Positions 1 through 10,450 of a stretch of 64,000 nucleotides of DNA are shown in pieces (the first letter of the stretch is position 1; the number at the start of each line of letters is the position of its first letter). Source of the DNA: Cohnella phaseoli (lineage in GTDB: Bacteria; Bacillota; Bacilli; Paenibacillales; Paenibacillaceae); NCBI RefSeq assembly GCF_003386235.1, contig NZ_QRDZ01000008.1, positions 186,001 to 250,000 of the forward strand, read 5' to 3'. A program made the position numbers and the translations under genes. The notes below the pieces were generated by a model, which made no database searches, was not told the DNA's origin, and saw only the letters and a program-made list of their open reading frames with translations.

Positions 1-62
1 TCATAGTTTTTAGTATGGGCAAACCTCCTTGCAAACATTCATAGAGCCCGAAAAGTCTTGCT

Positions 63-112
63 AGAAAAAGAAATCGTCCTTACAGGCCATCGCGCAGCCT
101 GAGAGGACGACT
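63..112 (-). terminator. Terminator of the RND transporter gene
   Basis: Read on the minus strand, an imperfect GC-rich hairpin (arms 74–87 and about 97–110, TCGTCC pairing with GGACGA) is followed by a T-rich run (A-run at 64–73 on the plus strand). It lies just past the stop codon of the exporter gene. To its left, an AAGGAGG-like sequence on the minus strand (26–32) may belong to a gene that starts at or beyond the left edge; no start codon with normal spacing is visible. Confidence 0.7.
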
Positions 113-158
113 TCTGAAAAACCTTATTGTACGTACGGATAGATAACAGCCTGTATTT

Positions 159-3100
159 CTAAGCTGCCGCATCCGCCAAGCCCGCGCCGGCTGCGCGGTG
201 CTGCTTGCGGGAACGCTTGTAATACAGAAGCTCATACATGACCGGCACGACGACCAGCGTAAGCAGCGTCGAGCTCGTCAAGCCGCCGATCACAACGACC
301 GCGAGACCGCTGGATATGATGCTGCCTCCGCCCATGCCGATCGCCAGTGGAATCAGCGCACAGATCGTCGCGATCGCTGTCATCAGAATCGGACGGAGTC
401 TTGTGCCGCCCGCTTCGATCAGCGCCTCGCGAATGGCAAGCCCGTGCTCGATCTGCTGCTGGACGCGTTCAATTAAGACAATCGCATTCGTGACGACGAT
501 GCCGATCAGCATCAGGAAACCGATCATGCTCGATACGGATAGCGGTTCTCCGCTAGCGAGGACGCCGAACAGCCCTCCAATCAAGGCGAACGGCAGCGAG
601 AACAGCACCGCTAGAGGCGCCCGGCCTTCGCGGAATGCGACGACCATCACCACATAGACCATTCCTACGGCTACCAGCATGGCCATGAGCATATCGCTCA
701 TCATCTGGCCGATCTCTTCGCTGCTTCCGCCCAAGGAATAGGATACTCCGGCGGGAAGCTTCAGCTTCTCCAGAGCCTGCTGTAAATCCGCATTGACCTT
801 GCTGACGTTCTTGTCTGCAATCGTTGCCGTAACCGTCGCGTACTCCGCGCCGTTTTTAAGCTGCAGCGCGCTTGGCAGCTGCGTCTCTCGGACGTCGGCA
901 ATATCGCGAACCCGAATCTGCTCGCCGACAGGCGTGTTCAGCGCCAAATCGCCGATATCGCTCTGGGATGAGATTGCCGCTCCGTTCAGAGAGACGTATA
1001 GGTCTTTAGACTCATTTTTACTGCCGATTCTTCCAACCTTGGCTTCCGTCAAAAAAGGACGAAGGAGCATCGAGGCCTGCAGGGCCGATAAACCGTATTT
1101 AGATGCATCCTGCTGTCGGACTTGTACGGCGATGCCCTTCGTTCCGTCCTGCAGATTGTTTTCCGCGTCCTCAATCCCCTGAATTCCTGCGACGGCCGCA
1201 GTAATTTGCTCCGTCCCCTCGCGTACAGCCTCTGCGGATGCGCCGGTCACATCGATTGCCACTCTTCCTCCGCCGCCCATATCATCCTTAATCAGGTCGA
1301 ACTTGGCCCCTTCGGGCAGCGCGATTTGGGCGTCGATCTCTTCCACAAACTGATCCAGGTCGGCCTCCGAACGCAATCCGATAAACCAGTCGGCCTGATT
1401 TTCGTTGTCGCCGCTTATCAGACCGCCCCCGACCGTCAAACTCGAATTTTCCACATCCGAATGCTCCCGGATCAGAACGTCCATACGTTCGGCTTCCTGC
1501 TTGACGGCCTGCAGAGCCGTTCCCTTAGGCATAGAGAGGGTAGCGAACATATACTTGTAATCCGATTGAGGCAGCAGCACGACGCCGACCTTGCCTGCGA
1601 AAATCGGAACCAGGCTGCCGACGAACAGCAGCAAGGAGACGGAGATCACCAGCGTCTTGTGGCCGAGCGACCAACGCAGCGCCTTTTTGTAGCCCCGGCT
1701 CATCGCCGACTCCTTCGCTTCCTTCGGAGCCTTGCGTCTCATCAACACCCAAGCCATAAGGGGAACGACCGTCAGCGCCACCAAGAGCGAGGAGAGCAGA
1801 GCGAAGCCCACCGTCAAAGCGAACGGCCGGAAATAACCGCCGACCATCCCCTGAAGCAAACCGAGCGGAGCGAATACGGCAACCGTAGTCAGCGTCGAAG
1901 AGGTAATCGCTCGGCCCACCTCGGAAGTGGCGGACAAGATCAGCTCCTTGTCGACCTTCTCTCCGCGAATTCGCCGTACGATATTCTCGATGACGACGAT
2001 GCTGTCGTCGACGACCCGTCCCGTAGCCACAGCCAATCCGCCAAGCGTCATGATGTTCAGCGTCACGTCGGTGAACGTCTTGAGACAGATCATCGCGATC
2101 AGCATGGACAGCGGAATGGACACGATGGCGATCAGCGTCGCGCGAATGTTCCGCAGGAAGAACAGGATCAGGATCGACGCGAACAATGCTCCCAGCGCAC
2201 CCTCTCGGGCAAGCGTGTTCACCGATTCCTTCACGTCGGTAGCGCGGTTGTACATGACCAGCGATTTTGCTTGACCGGCTTTCTCCGCTTCCTCATACAC
2301 CTTCAGAACTTTGTTGGCTACCTCTACAGTGTTTGCATCGCCCGATTTAACGATATTGAGGGATACGCTCGGGCTTCCGTTCGTCAGACTGATTATGCTC
2401 TGGTCTTTGCCCTGTTCGATCTGAGCGATGTCGACCAACTTGACGGAGCCGTCCGGCGTCAGGCTCCAGCTCTTCAGCTGCTCCACCGTTCGAAGATCCC
2501 CCTGCACGAAGACGGGAAGACGATTATCCGCCAGCGTCGCTTCCCCCAGCGGAACGCTCAGATTGTTAGCCTGCAGCATGCCGACGACTTGCTCGTAGAC
2601 GATGCCTTTCTCCGTCATTTTCTTCGCATCCAGCCGAAGATATACCCCCTCGTCCTTCAAGCCGGCCGTCTGTACCTCGCTGATCCCTTCGATTGCTTGC
2701 AGATCGGGGATGACGGAGCTTTTCACGAAGCCGGCCAGCTCCTCCTGGGACACGCCCTCCATGGCGGACAACGTCGTATACATAATCGGTTGGTTCGTCG
2801 TGGAGAAGTACAGTACCTCGGGCTTCTGCACGTCCTCCGGCAGACGAACGTCGCCGATGGCTTGCTTGACCTCTTCCTGCTTCTTCATATCGTCGTTAAA
2901 ACTGAATTCGAGCTGAAGCACAGCCACGCTGTTAGCTGATTGGGAGGATACGTTCTTCACTCCCTCAACGTTCCGCAGCACCTGCTCAAGAGGCCGAGTG
3001 ACTTGATCCAATACTTCGTTCGGGGCCGCTCCCGGATAGACGGCCGACACCGCAATGCCCGGAAACGCGATCTCCGGCTGCTGCTCCTGCTTGAATTGCA

Positions 3101-3191
3101 GCGTAGAATAAACTCCCCCGACCGTTACCAGTATAATCATCAGTACGATCGCCACGGGGTTTCTTAACGAAAAATTCGTGAAAAATTTCAT
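159..3191 (-). CDS. RND-family efflux transporter, SwrC/AcrB type
   Basis: A 1010-residue inner-membrane exporter of the resistance-nodulation-division superfamily, which couples proton entry to export of hydrophobic compounds. It has the family's duplicated layout: a first membrane helix near residues 12–31, a large external loop to about 335, a helix bundle to about 530, a second loop to about 830, and a last bundle to about 995. The paired aspartates of the fourth helix (GRVVDDSIVV, near residue 394) are the expected proton-relay residues. No membrane-fusion protein is adjacent, as for the Bacillus subtilis homologue SwrC, which is linked to surfactin tolerance. The ATG start follows AAGGG. 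The substrate cannot be read from the sequence. Confidence 0.9.
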   Translation of the reverse strand: MKFFTNFSLRNPVAIVLMIILVTVGGVYSTLQFKQEQQPEIAFPGIAVSAVYPGAAPNEVLDQVTRPLEQVLRNVEGVKNVSSQSANSVAVLQLEFSFNDDMKKQEEVKQAIGDVRLPEDVQKPEVLYFSTTNQPIMYTTLSAMEGVSQEELAGFVKSSVIPDLQAIEGISEVQTAGLKDEGVYLRLDAKKMTEKGIVYEQVVGMLQANNLSVPLGEATLADNRLPVFVQGDLRTVEQLKSWSLTPDGSVKLVDIAQIEQGKDQSIISLTNGSPSVSLNIVKSGDANTVEVANKVLKVYEEAEKAGQAKSLVMYNRATDVKESVNTLAREGALGALFASILILFFLRNIRATLIAIVSIPLSMLIAMICLKTFTDVTLNIMTLGGLAVATGRVVDDSIVVIENIVRRIRGEKVDKELILSATSEVGRAITSSTLTTVAVFAPLGLLQGMVGGYFRPFALTVGFALLSSLLVALTVVPLMAWVLMRRKAPKEAKESAMSRGYKKALRWSLGHKTLVISVSLLLFVGSLVPIFAGKVGVVLLPQSDYKYMFATLSMPKGTALQAVKQEAERMDVLIREHSDVENSSLTVGGGLISGDNENQADWFIGLRSEADLDQFVEEIDAQIALPEGAKFDLIKDDMGGGGRVAIDVTGASAEAVREGTEQITAAVAGIQGIEDAENNLQDGTKGIAVQVRQQDASKYGLSALQASMLLRPFLTEAKVGRIGSKNESKDLYVSLNGAAISSQSDIGDLALNTPVGEQIRVRDIADVRETQLPSALQLKNGAEYATVTATIADKNVSKVNADLQQALEKLKLPAGVSYSLGGSSEEIGQMMSDMLMAMLVAVGMVYVVMVVAFREGRAPLAVLFSLPFALIGGLFGVLASGEPLSVSSMIGFLMLIGIVVTNAIVLIERVQQQIEHGLAIREALIEAGGTRLRPILMTAIATICALIPLAIGMGGGSIISSGLAVVVIGGLTSSTLLTLVVVPVMYELLYYKRSRKQHRAAGAGLADAAA

Positions 3192-3371
3192 GCGCCCTTA
3201 CCACTCCTCCAAATTTTATCCCGAGCTGCGTTCCTTCATGCTGGAACCATCTGGATATGATTGTAAGTTCTTTTCATGCGGCGCGACATGGTCCTGGGAA
3301 GGGATTTGCTGCTGGACTGCAGGCGGAGCCCAGGTTGGTCTCAAGACTTGCATCCACATTGCCGTACACAG

Positions 3372-3420
3372 CAAAGAGGAACGATCGGAGAGCATTCGCT
3401 TCCCAACCGTTCCTCTTCTC
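3372..3420 (-). terminator. Terminator of the opuA operon
   Basis: A long hairpin lies directly after the opuAC stop codon. Its outer arms AAGAGGAACG and CGTTCCTCTT pair perfectly around an interrupted inner stem. Only a short T-run follows on the minus strand. Confidence 0.6.
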
Positions 3421-3429
3421 GCGATATGG

Positions 3430-4344
3430 TTAGATCCCGTCAATCCACTTGTTCACTTTGTCCGCGTTAGCTTCGATCCATTTTTTGGCCGCATCTTCTT
3501 CGCTCGTGCCGTTAAAGATATCGACCATGACCGCTTCCATATCGGCCGGCGTCCACTCGAACTGATCCAGGAACTTGTAAGCATCGGGTTGGTCATCCTT
3601 GAGACCCAACCGTACAAGCGTATGAATCTGCTCGTCTCCGCCGTACACGTTCTTCGGATCGTCCAAATATTTCAGGTCCATCTCCGCGAACATCCAGTGA
3701 GGCGTCCATCCCGTGACGATGATCGGCTCCTGCTTGGCGTACGCTTCCTGAAGCACCTTCGCCATCGCGGCCGACGAGCTCTCAAGCAGCTTCCAATCCT
3801 TCAGCTCGTATTCCTCGATTGCCTTGCTCGTCGCCGTCATGATGCCTGCCCCCGGCTCGATGCCGGTAATCGTATAGTTCAGCGATTTAGCGATGTCGCC
3901 GTTCAAATCCTCGATCGAGGAGATGTCCATATAGGAAGGAACGGTCAGCCCGACCTTGGTGCCGTCGAGGTTAACCCCGAGGTCCTCGAACTTGTCTTTG
4001 TTCGGCTCGTAGTAGTTCTCCCCGTGCGTGCTCGGCAGCCAAGCCGCCACCATAGCGTCGGCGCTGCCGTCCGCGATGCCCAGATACATCGGACCCGCGT
4101 CGACCTGCAGCATGTTCACCTTGTAGCCCAGCTTGCTCTGCAGCACTTCCTTCACGACGTTCGTGCTGGCAATTTCGGAATCCCAAGCCACATAGGCGAG
4201 CGTAATCTCTTTATTTTTCGCCGGGGAACCCGACGCTCCGCTTGAAGCTCCGCTCTCATTGTTCTCCTTGGAGCATCCTGCAAGCACAAGCGCGAAGACC
4301 AGTACGGCTGCCAACAACAGATTTACGCTTTTCTTCAAATTCAT
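3430..4344 (-). CDS. opuAC: Glycine betaine/proline-betaine ABC transporter, substrate-binding lipoprotein
   Basis: Extracytoplasmic binding protein for compatible solutes (OpuAC/ProX type), tethered to the membrane by lipid. It begins with a lipoprotein signal ending in LAGC (cysteine about residue 24), then a Ser/Gly/Asn linker and an OpuAC domain filling the rest of about 304 residues. The preferred ATG overlaps the upstream opuAB stop codon as TGATG and is preceded by AAGGA; a GTG one codon earlier is closer to that site and less likely. It is last in opuAA-opuAB-opuAC. Imported betaine would protect against high osmolarity. The exact solute is inferred from family and from the GbsR-type regulator next door. 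Confidence 0.93.
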   Translation of the reverse strand: MNLKKSVNLLLAAVLVFALVLAGCSKENNESGASSGASGSPAKNKEITLAYVAWDSEIASTNVVKEVLQSKLGYKVNMLQVDAGPMYLGIADGSADAMVAAWLPSTHGENYYEPNKDKFEDLGVNLDGTKVGLTVPSYMDISSIEDLNGDIAKSLNYTITGIEPGAGIMTATSKAIEEYELKDWKLLESSSAAMAKVLQEAYAKQEPIIVTGWTPHWMFAEMDLKYLDDPKNVYGGDEQIHTLVRLGLKDDQPDAYKFLDQFEWTPADMEAVMVDIFNGTSEEDAAKKWIEANADKVNKWIDGI

Positions 4345-5204
4345 CACGATCCTTTTCTTTTATTCTTAACTAAATTTTGCGTGATCCGATCAAGAATGAT
4401 CGCAAGCACGACTACGGCCAAGCCCGCTTCAAAACCGACTCCCGTCTTGGCCTGAGTTACAGCGCGATACACGTCCGCCCCGACGCCCTGCGCTCCGATC
4501 ATCGAAGCGATGACGACCATCGACAACGACAGCATAATCGTCTGGTTGACGCCCGCCATAATAGTCGGTGCGGCGATCGGCAATTGAAGCTTGAACAGCT
4601 TCTGCATCGGCGTGGAGCCGAAAGCGTCGGCTGCTTCGACCAGATCGGCAGGCACTTGGCGAATACCCAAATTCGTCAAGCGAATCGTCGGCGGAATGCC
4701 GAAAATAACGGAGGCGATTACGCCCGGTACGACGCCAAGGGAGAAAAAGGCGACAGCGGGCAGCAGATAGACGAAGGCCGGCATCGTCTGCATGAAGTCG
4801 AGCACCGGCGTGACGATCTTCTGCACCCGATCGCTCCGGGCGCAAGCGATGCCCAGCGGAATTCCGATCACGACGGAGATGACCGATGCGGTCAATACCA
4901 GCGCCAGCGTCTCCATCGTGTTCTCCCAGTAGCCCAGGTTGTAGACGAGATAGAGGCCGAGCAGCGTAAATACGGCAATTTTCGTTCGACCTATCCAAAA
5001 CGCCAGCGCAGTAAACAGCACAATCAACAGCAGTGGGGGAACCGCGTTAAACCCGTCTGCCAAGCCGTTTACGGTAAATCCGATAAACGACTTGATGCCT
5101 TTGAACACCGGCCCGGCATTCCCCTCCAGCCAGGACTCGATCGCCTCTACCCACTTGCCGATGGGGATTTTCGGCAGATCGAGCGCCATTAAACGTTGTA
5201 TCAT
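4344..5204 (-). CDS. opuAB: Glycine betaine ABC transporter permease
   Basis: Membrane subunit of the betaine importer, about 286 residues with several hydrophobic helices and the binding-protein-dependent transport fold. The coupling-helix region (EAADAFGSTPMQKLFKLQLP) matches the EAA loop that contacts the ATPase. The start codon overlaps the opuAA stop as TGATG, and the same arrangement joins this gene to opuAC, so the three genes are translationally coupled. A GTG start one codon earlier is also open. Length and hydrophobic profile fit OpuAB/ProW. Confidence 0.93.
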   Translation of the reverse strand: MIQRLMALDLPKIPIGKWVEAIESWLEGNAGPVFKGIKSFIGFTVNGLADGFNAVPPLLLIVLFTALAFWIGRTKIAVFTLLGLYLVYNLGYWENTMETLALVLTASVISVVIGIPLGIACARSDRVQKIVTPVLDFMQTMPAFVYLLPAVAFFSLGVVPGVIASVIFGIPPTIRLTNLGIRQVPADLVEAADAFGSTPMQKLFKLQLPIAAPTIMAGVNQTIMLSLSMVVIASMIGAQGVGADVYRAVTQAKTGVGFEAGLAVVVLAIILDRITQNLVKNKRKGS

Positions 5205-6409
5205 CACGTCGAATCACCCGCTCCCGTCCGATCCCCGTTGCCGCTCAGTGCGGCTAGAACCGCTCCTCGAATAATAATGCCGAGCAGTCTCCCTGTGTCG
5301 TCGACGACGGCAACCGGGATTTTCGCTACGCTGACGGTATCGAACAATTCGCTGAGATGAACGTCCGGTCCGACTGTCGTTACTTCGCGTACGAGAATAT
5401 CCTCCAAGCCCCTGCCTGTCTTCACCGCTTCTGCCGAAGCCTCGGCCGTTACGGCTCCGATCAGTCGGCGGCCCTTGTCGACCACGTACAGGTTCGAGAT
5501 ACCCCGGTCGCGCATAAGCTGCAGCGCCACCCTGGGGCCGCGATCAGGAGCGATCGTCTCGGCGCGCACCATGACGTTGGAAGCCGTCAGCACCTTGGAT
5601 AAGTCGACATCTTCGACGAAGCGCTCCACGTATTCATTGGCCGGATCGGTCAAAATCTGCTCCGGCGTACCGACCTGTACGACCGCTCCGTCCTTCATGA
5701 GCGCGATCCGGTCTCCGATGCGCAGCGCCTCGTCCAGATCGTGCGTGATGAAAATAATCGTCTTTTTCATCGATGCTTGCAGTTCCACCAGCTCATCCTG
5801 CATTTCTTTGCGAATGAGAGGATCGAGCGCGCTGAACGCTTCATCCATGAGAAGAACCTCCGGATCGTTCGCCAAGCCTCTTGCCAGACCCACGCGCTGC
5901 TGCATACCTCCGCTCAGCTCATCCGGACGCTTCTGCTCCCAGCCTGCCAGGCCGACGAGCTTTAACGTCTCCTGCGCCTTTTGCCGTCGCTGTTCTTTAG
6001 GTACGCCCTGAATCTCCAATCCATATTCCACGTTCTCCTGAACCGTGCGATGAGGAAACAAGGCAAACTTCTGGAACACCATCCCGATCGTCTTGCGCCG
6101 CACCTGGCGAAGCTGCTCCGCGTTCAACTGCACGATGTCCGTCCCGTTGATGAGCACTTTTCCCGAGGTCGGTTCGATCAGACGGTTGAGCAAGCGCACC
6201 AACGTCGATTTTCCGCTTCCGGACAGTCCCATAATGACGAAAATTTCGCCGCGTTCAATCGTGAAGCTCACTCGGTTCACTCCGACCGTGAGCTTGGTCT
6301 CTTTGGCGATTCTCTCTTTGGTCCACCCTTGATCCAACAGCCGAATCGCCCGTTTCGGGTCGCTTCCGAACACTTTGGTCAAGGCTTGAACTTCTATAAT
6401 CGAATTCAC
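5204..6409 (-). CDS. opuAA: Glycine betaine ABC transporter ATP-binding protein with CBS domains
   Basis: ATPase of the betaine importer, about 401 residues. It carries a Walker A GLSGSGKST, signature LSGGMQQRVGLARGL, Walker B VLLMDEAFSALDP, then a C-terminal tandem CBS pair (roughly residues 265–390) that in this family senses ionic strength or nucleotides. The reading frame stays open for 78 codons upstream, but the basic, cysteine-containing extension is unlike the family. A GTG at 6409 has AAAGGGGGA at proper spacing and the protein from there (VNSIIEVQALTKVF) starts like other OpuAA. It is first in the operon, divergent from the GbsR-type gene. Confidence 0.93.
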   Translation of the reverse strand: MNSIIEVQALTKVFGSDPKRAIRLLDQGWTKERIAKETKLTVGVNRVSFTIERGEIFVIMGLSGSGKSTLVRLLNRLIEPTSGKVLINGTDIVQLNAEQLRQVRRKTIGMVFQKFALFPHRTVQENVEYGLEIQGVPKEQRRQKAQETLKLVGLAGWEQKRPDELSGGMQQRVGLARGLANDPEVLLMDEAFSALDPLIRKEMQDELVELQASMKKTIIFITHDLDEALRIGDRIALMKDGAVVQVGTPEQILTDPANEYVERFVEDVDLSKVLTASNVMVRAETIAPDRGPRVALQLMRDRGISNLYVVDKGRRLIGAVTAEASAEAVKTGRGLEDILVREVTTVGPDVHLSELFDTVSVAKIPVAVVDDTGRLLGIIIRGAVLAALSGNGDRTGAGDST

Positions 6410-6526
6410 CGCATGTCCCCCTTTCCGCTTACGCTTATTATTCTCATCTTTCTCATACAGCCGCTTATACAAGTGTAGACGTCCGGTCTTGGAGGGGTCA
6501 AAACGGATATGCCTCCGTATAGTACG

Positions 6527-6560
6527 TACAGTTTTAACTTTACACACTTTATTTACTGTA
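6527..6560. promoter_or_regulatory. Possible operator in the opuA/gbsR divergent region
   Basis: Inverted hexamers TACAGT and ACTGTA stand 22 bp apart in an AT-rich stretch upstream of opuAA. The position suits a regulator site for the GbsR-type protein, but the arms are short and wide apart, so this is a weak call. Confidence 0.25.
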
Positions 6561-6598
6561 TGCTCCCATTTCCTTAAACATCCTCCCGGATCGCATTC

Positions 6599-6627
6599 TT
6601 TACTTACGATCGACTCTTTTCTACAAT
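6599..6627 (+). promoter_or_regulatory. Promoter of the gbsR-type gene
   Basis: A -35-like TTTACT (6599–6604) and -10 TACAAT (6622–6627) are separated by 17 bp and lie about 55 bp upstream of the regulator's ATG. Confidence 0.5.
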
Positions 6628-6682
6628 AGAAGTCAGGCATCATCGACCGCTCGCGGAGAGTCGGGGGATAGGAGTGTAAGGC

Positions 6683-7246
6683 ATGGCGACTTTCGAAGGA
6701 CTATCGGAAGAGCAGATTAAGATGATAGAGAAATCGCGCCGACGCGTCGTGGATTCCATCGGCAACAATATGGACTTATATGGGGTGACTACGTCGATCG
6801 GCCATTTGTACGGCATGATGTATTTTCACGAGGGCGCCGTTACGCTGGATGAGATGGGCGAAGAGATGGGTCTCAGCAAGACAAGCATAAGCACGGGAAT
6901 GCGCACCCTTGTCGATCTGAAGATGATCAGCAAGATTTGGGGCAAAGGCTCGAGGAAAGATCTATATGAGGTCGAAGAGGATTGGCATCAGAATTTTGTC
7001 GATTACTTCTCGATCAAGTGGCGCAAGTCGATGGAGATGAACATGTCGGCTTTGAACAAATCGATGACGGAGCTGCGCAAGCTGCGCGAGCAAAATCTGG
7101 ACAATGAGAAGCTGGGACAGCTGATTGAATACGATATGGCGAAAATGGCGCATGCCCTGCAATATTATCGGTGGTTGGATCGTTTTATCGATGTGCTGGA
7201 ATCTGGAGAGATTTTCGACTTGGTTCCGCGGGAAGAGGAGAGTTGA
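6683..7246 (+). CDS. GbsR/MarR-type transcriptional repressor of compatible-solute genes
   Basis: A 187-residue DNA-binding protein of the GbsR branch of the MarR superfamily. The winged helix spans about residues 25–90 (EEMGLSKTSISTGMRTLVDLKMI is the recognition region) and a helical C-terminal half should mediate dimerisation. In B. subtilis, GbsR represses choline-to-betaine and choline-uptake genes and OpcR-type paralogues control Opu importers. Divergence from opuAA-AB-AC makes that operon the likely target. The ATG follows a GGAG-containing site. Choline as effector is inference. Confidence 0.88.
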   Translation: MATFEGLSEEQIKMIEKSRRRVVDSIGNNMDLYGVTTSIGHLYGMMYFHEGAVTLDEMGEEMGLSKTSISTGMRTLVDLKMISKIWGKGSRKDLYEVEEDWHQNFVDYFSIKWRKSMEMNMSALNKSMTELRKLREQNLDNEKLGQLIEYDMAKMAHALQYYRWLDRFIDVLESGEIFDLVPREEES

Positions 7247-7282
7247 TCAGGCTTACTGCGGTAAGAGCAGCCGCCGTATACG

Positions 7283-7326
7283 AGAGGAGGAGATTCCCTT
7301 TAATCATGGGGGAGCCTCCTCTTTTC
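7283..7326 (+). terminator. Terminator of the gbsR-type gene
   Basis: Perfect outer arms AGAGGAGG (7283–7290) and CCTCCTCT (7315–7322), with an inner CCC/GGG stem, are followed by TTTT. Confidence 0.75.
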
Positions 7327-7354
7327 ACGTTAAATGCCCAGTTTGATCTGTTTT

Positions 7355-7540
7355 GCCATTAAAGCAGATCTGCGGCTTTAATTTCGGCTGCCGGGCAGAT
7401 TCGGGATAATTAAGGCGGGTTTTCCGCTTTATACGGTAGAAAAATTGATTTTCCCGAATTTAAACCGGATAATCCGCTCTATTTTCCTCAAAATTGCTGG
7501 TTTCGCGAAAATAAGGTGGATTTTCCGCTTTAGCGCATGG
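7355..7540. repeat. Periodic intergenic repeat array, locus 1 (four units of ~50.5 bp)
   Basis: This gene-free stretch between two convergent terminators contains four degenerate units starting near 7355, 7405, 7456 and 7507. Each begins with a GAAATAA-like block, then an imperfect palindrome of the form GCGGATTTTCCGC followed by TTTA, then about 24 less conserved bases often ending in GATTTT plus a C or G. The last unit stops after the palindrome. The same design recurs at 43941–44125. Confidence 0.7.
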
Positions 7541-7550
7541 TCATCCAAGA

Positions 7551-7592
7551 GAAAAAACCCCAGATCCTTAATAGGATCTGAGGTTCTCCCCT
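7551..7592 (-). terminator. Terminator of purA
   Basis: On the minus strand, AACCTCAGATCCT and AGGATCTGGGGTT form a 13-bp stem (one wobble) around a 4-base loop, followed by TTTTTTC. It starts 14 bp after the purA stop codon. Confidence 0.9.
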
Positions 7593-7598
7593 AACAAT

Positions 7599-8960
<1,362 letters not shown>

Positions 8961-9069
8961 TCAGGCAGCATGAATAGTTTATCAACTGCGCCGGGGGAAG
9001 TCAACGCAAAAACGAACAATGCCGCACACGTCCATATTAATGTTCGGAATTCGCTCTTAATAAATTCAT

Positions 9070-10446
9070 TTATGCGCTTCCGGCATAGGCTTCTGCATGA
9101 GATCGGTCCAAGCTGACGAACTTATTGAAGTTCTTCAGGAATACCAGCTCGACCGTTCCGACCGGACCGTTCCGCTGTTTGGCGATAATGATCTCGATAA
9201 TGTTTTTCTTTTCGGATTCCTTGTCGTAATAATCGTCTCGATACAAGAACGCGACGATATCGGCATCTTGCTCGATCGAACCCGATTCCCGAAGGTCGGA
9301 CATCATCGGACGTTTGTCCTGTCGCTGCTCAACGCCCCGGGAGAGCTGAGACAGCGCGATGACCGGAACTTCCAGCTCGCGGGCGATCTGCTTGAGCGTA
9401 CGGGAAATCTCCGAGACTTCCTGCTGACGGTTCTCTCCGGCTTTGCCGCGGCCCTGAATGAGCTGCAAGTAGTCGATCAGAATCATGCCGAGGCCTTTCT
9501 CTTTCTTCAGACGCCGACACTTGGCCCGAATGTCGGATACGGTAATGCCCGGCGTATCGTCGATATAGATCTGCGCCTCCGATAAGGCGCCGATGGCCAT
9601 CGACAGCTTCTCCCAGTCGTCGCCTTCCAGGTGGCCCGTTCTCATTCGTTGAGCGTCTACGTTGGATTCGGCGCAGATAATCCGCTGCACCAGCTGGGCG
9701 GCGGACATCTCGAGACTGAAGATCGCCACCGTCTCCGAAGCTCGAACGGCGACGTTCTGCGCAACGTTCAGCGCGAAGGCCGTTTTCCCTACGGACGGAC
9801 GGGCGGCGACGATAATCAAGTCGTTCGGTTGAAATCCGGCGGTCATCCGATCAAGATCGACGAAACCAGATGGAATGCCGGTTACGCCCCCCCGGTTGTT
9901 AAACAGAAACTCGACGCGCTCGAATACTTCCATTAGCACGTCGCGAATACTGATGAATCCGGTGGAAGAGCGCCGGTTCGAAAGCTCCATAATCCGCGCC
10001 TCGGCATCGTTCAGCAGCACGCTTACGTCGTCTTCCGTCGCGTAGCCGTTAGAGACGATCTGCGTCGCCGTACGAATCAGACGCCTAAGAAGCGATTTCT
10101 CCTCGACGATCGTTGCATAGTATTCCACATTCGCCGCCGTGGGAACCGCGTTGGCGAGCTTGGTCAAATAAATAATTCCCCCGACCTCTTCCATCTGTCC
10201 GAGATCTTGAAGCCGGGAAGCTAATGTGATGAGGTCAATCGGTTCATTGTCGTCGTTCAGAGACACCATGACATCGAAGATGCGCTGATGAGCGACACTG
10301 TAGAAATCCTCCGACTTCAGGCGTTCCATGGAGGCGACCAGAGCTTCGGTTTCCAACAAAATTGCGCCGAGCACGGCCTGTTCCGCTTCCAGGTTCTGCG
10401 GCGGCACGCGGTCGTACAGCATTTGCTCCTCCATGTTTCCGTTCAT
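9070..10446 (-). CDS. dnaB: Replicative DNA helicase
   Basis: Hexameric 5'–3' helicase that unwinds DNA at the replication fork (called DnaC in B. subtilis). The N-terminal helical domain covers about residues 10–110 and the RecA-like motor about 180–450. Walker A is AARPSVGKTA (near residue 220) and the Walker B-type motif is ILIDYLQLI (near 322). The chosen ATG at 10446 has GGAGG nine bases upstream and gives 458 residues. An earlier in-frame start six codons upstream would overlap that ribosome-binding site and the rplI stop. Tightly linked to rplI, four bases away. Confidence 0.97.
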   Translation of the reverse strand: MNGNMEEQMLYDRVPPQNLEAEQAVLGAILLETEALVASMERLKSEDFYSVAHQRIFDVMVSLNDDNEPIDLITLASRLQDLGQMEEVGGIIYLTKLANAVPTAANVEYYATIVEEKSLLRRLIRTATQIVSNGYATEDDVSVLLNDAEARIMELSNRRSSTGFISIRDVLMEVFERVEFLFNNRGGVTGIPSGFVDLDRMTAGFQPNDLIIVAARPSVGKTAFALNVAQNVAVRASETVAIFSLEMSAAQLVQRIICAESNVDAQRMRTGHLEGDDWEKLSMAIGALSEAQIYIDDTPGITVSDIRAKCRRLKKEKGLGMILIDYLQLIQGRGKAGENRQQEVSEISRTLKQIARELEVPVIALSQLSRGVEQRQDKRPMMSDLRESGSIEQDADIVAFLYRDDYYDKESEKKNIIEIIIAKQRNGPVGTVELVFLKNFNKFVSLDRSHAEAYAGSA

Positions 10447-10450
10447 CGAA

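Noticed and set aside
1122..2939. 605-codon plus-strand open frame
   Set aside because: Lies antisense to the RND transporter, has low-complexity His/Arg/Gln content, no ribosome-binding site and no family similarity.
5204..6643. N-terminally extended OpuAA of 479 residues
   Set aside because: The extra 78 codons are basic and cysteine-containing, unlike the family, and a GTG at 6409 has a strong ribosome-binding site.
7355..7540. CRISPR-like array
   Set aside because: Units are degenerate along their whole length, the spacers are short and partly conserved, and there are no cas genes.
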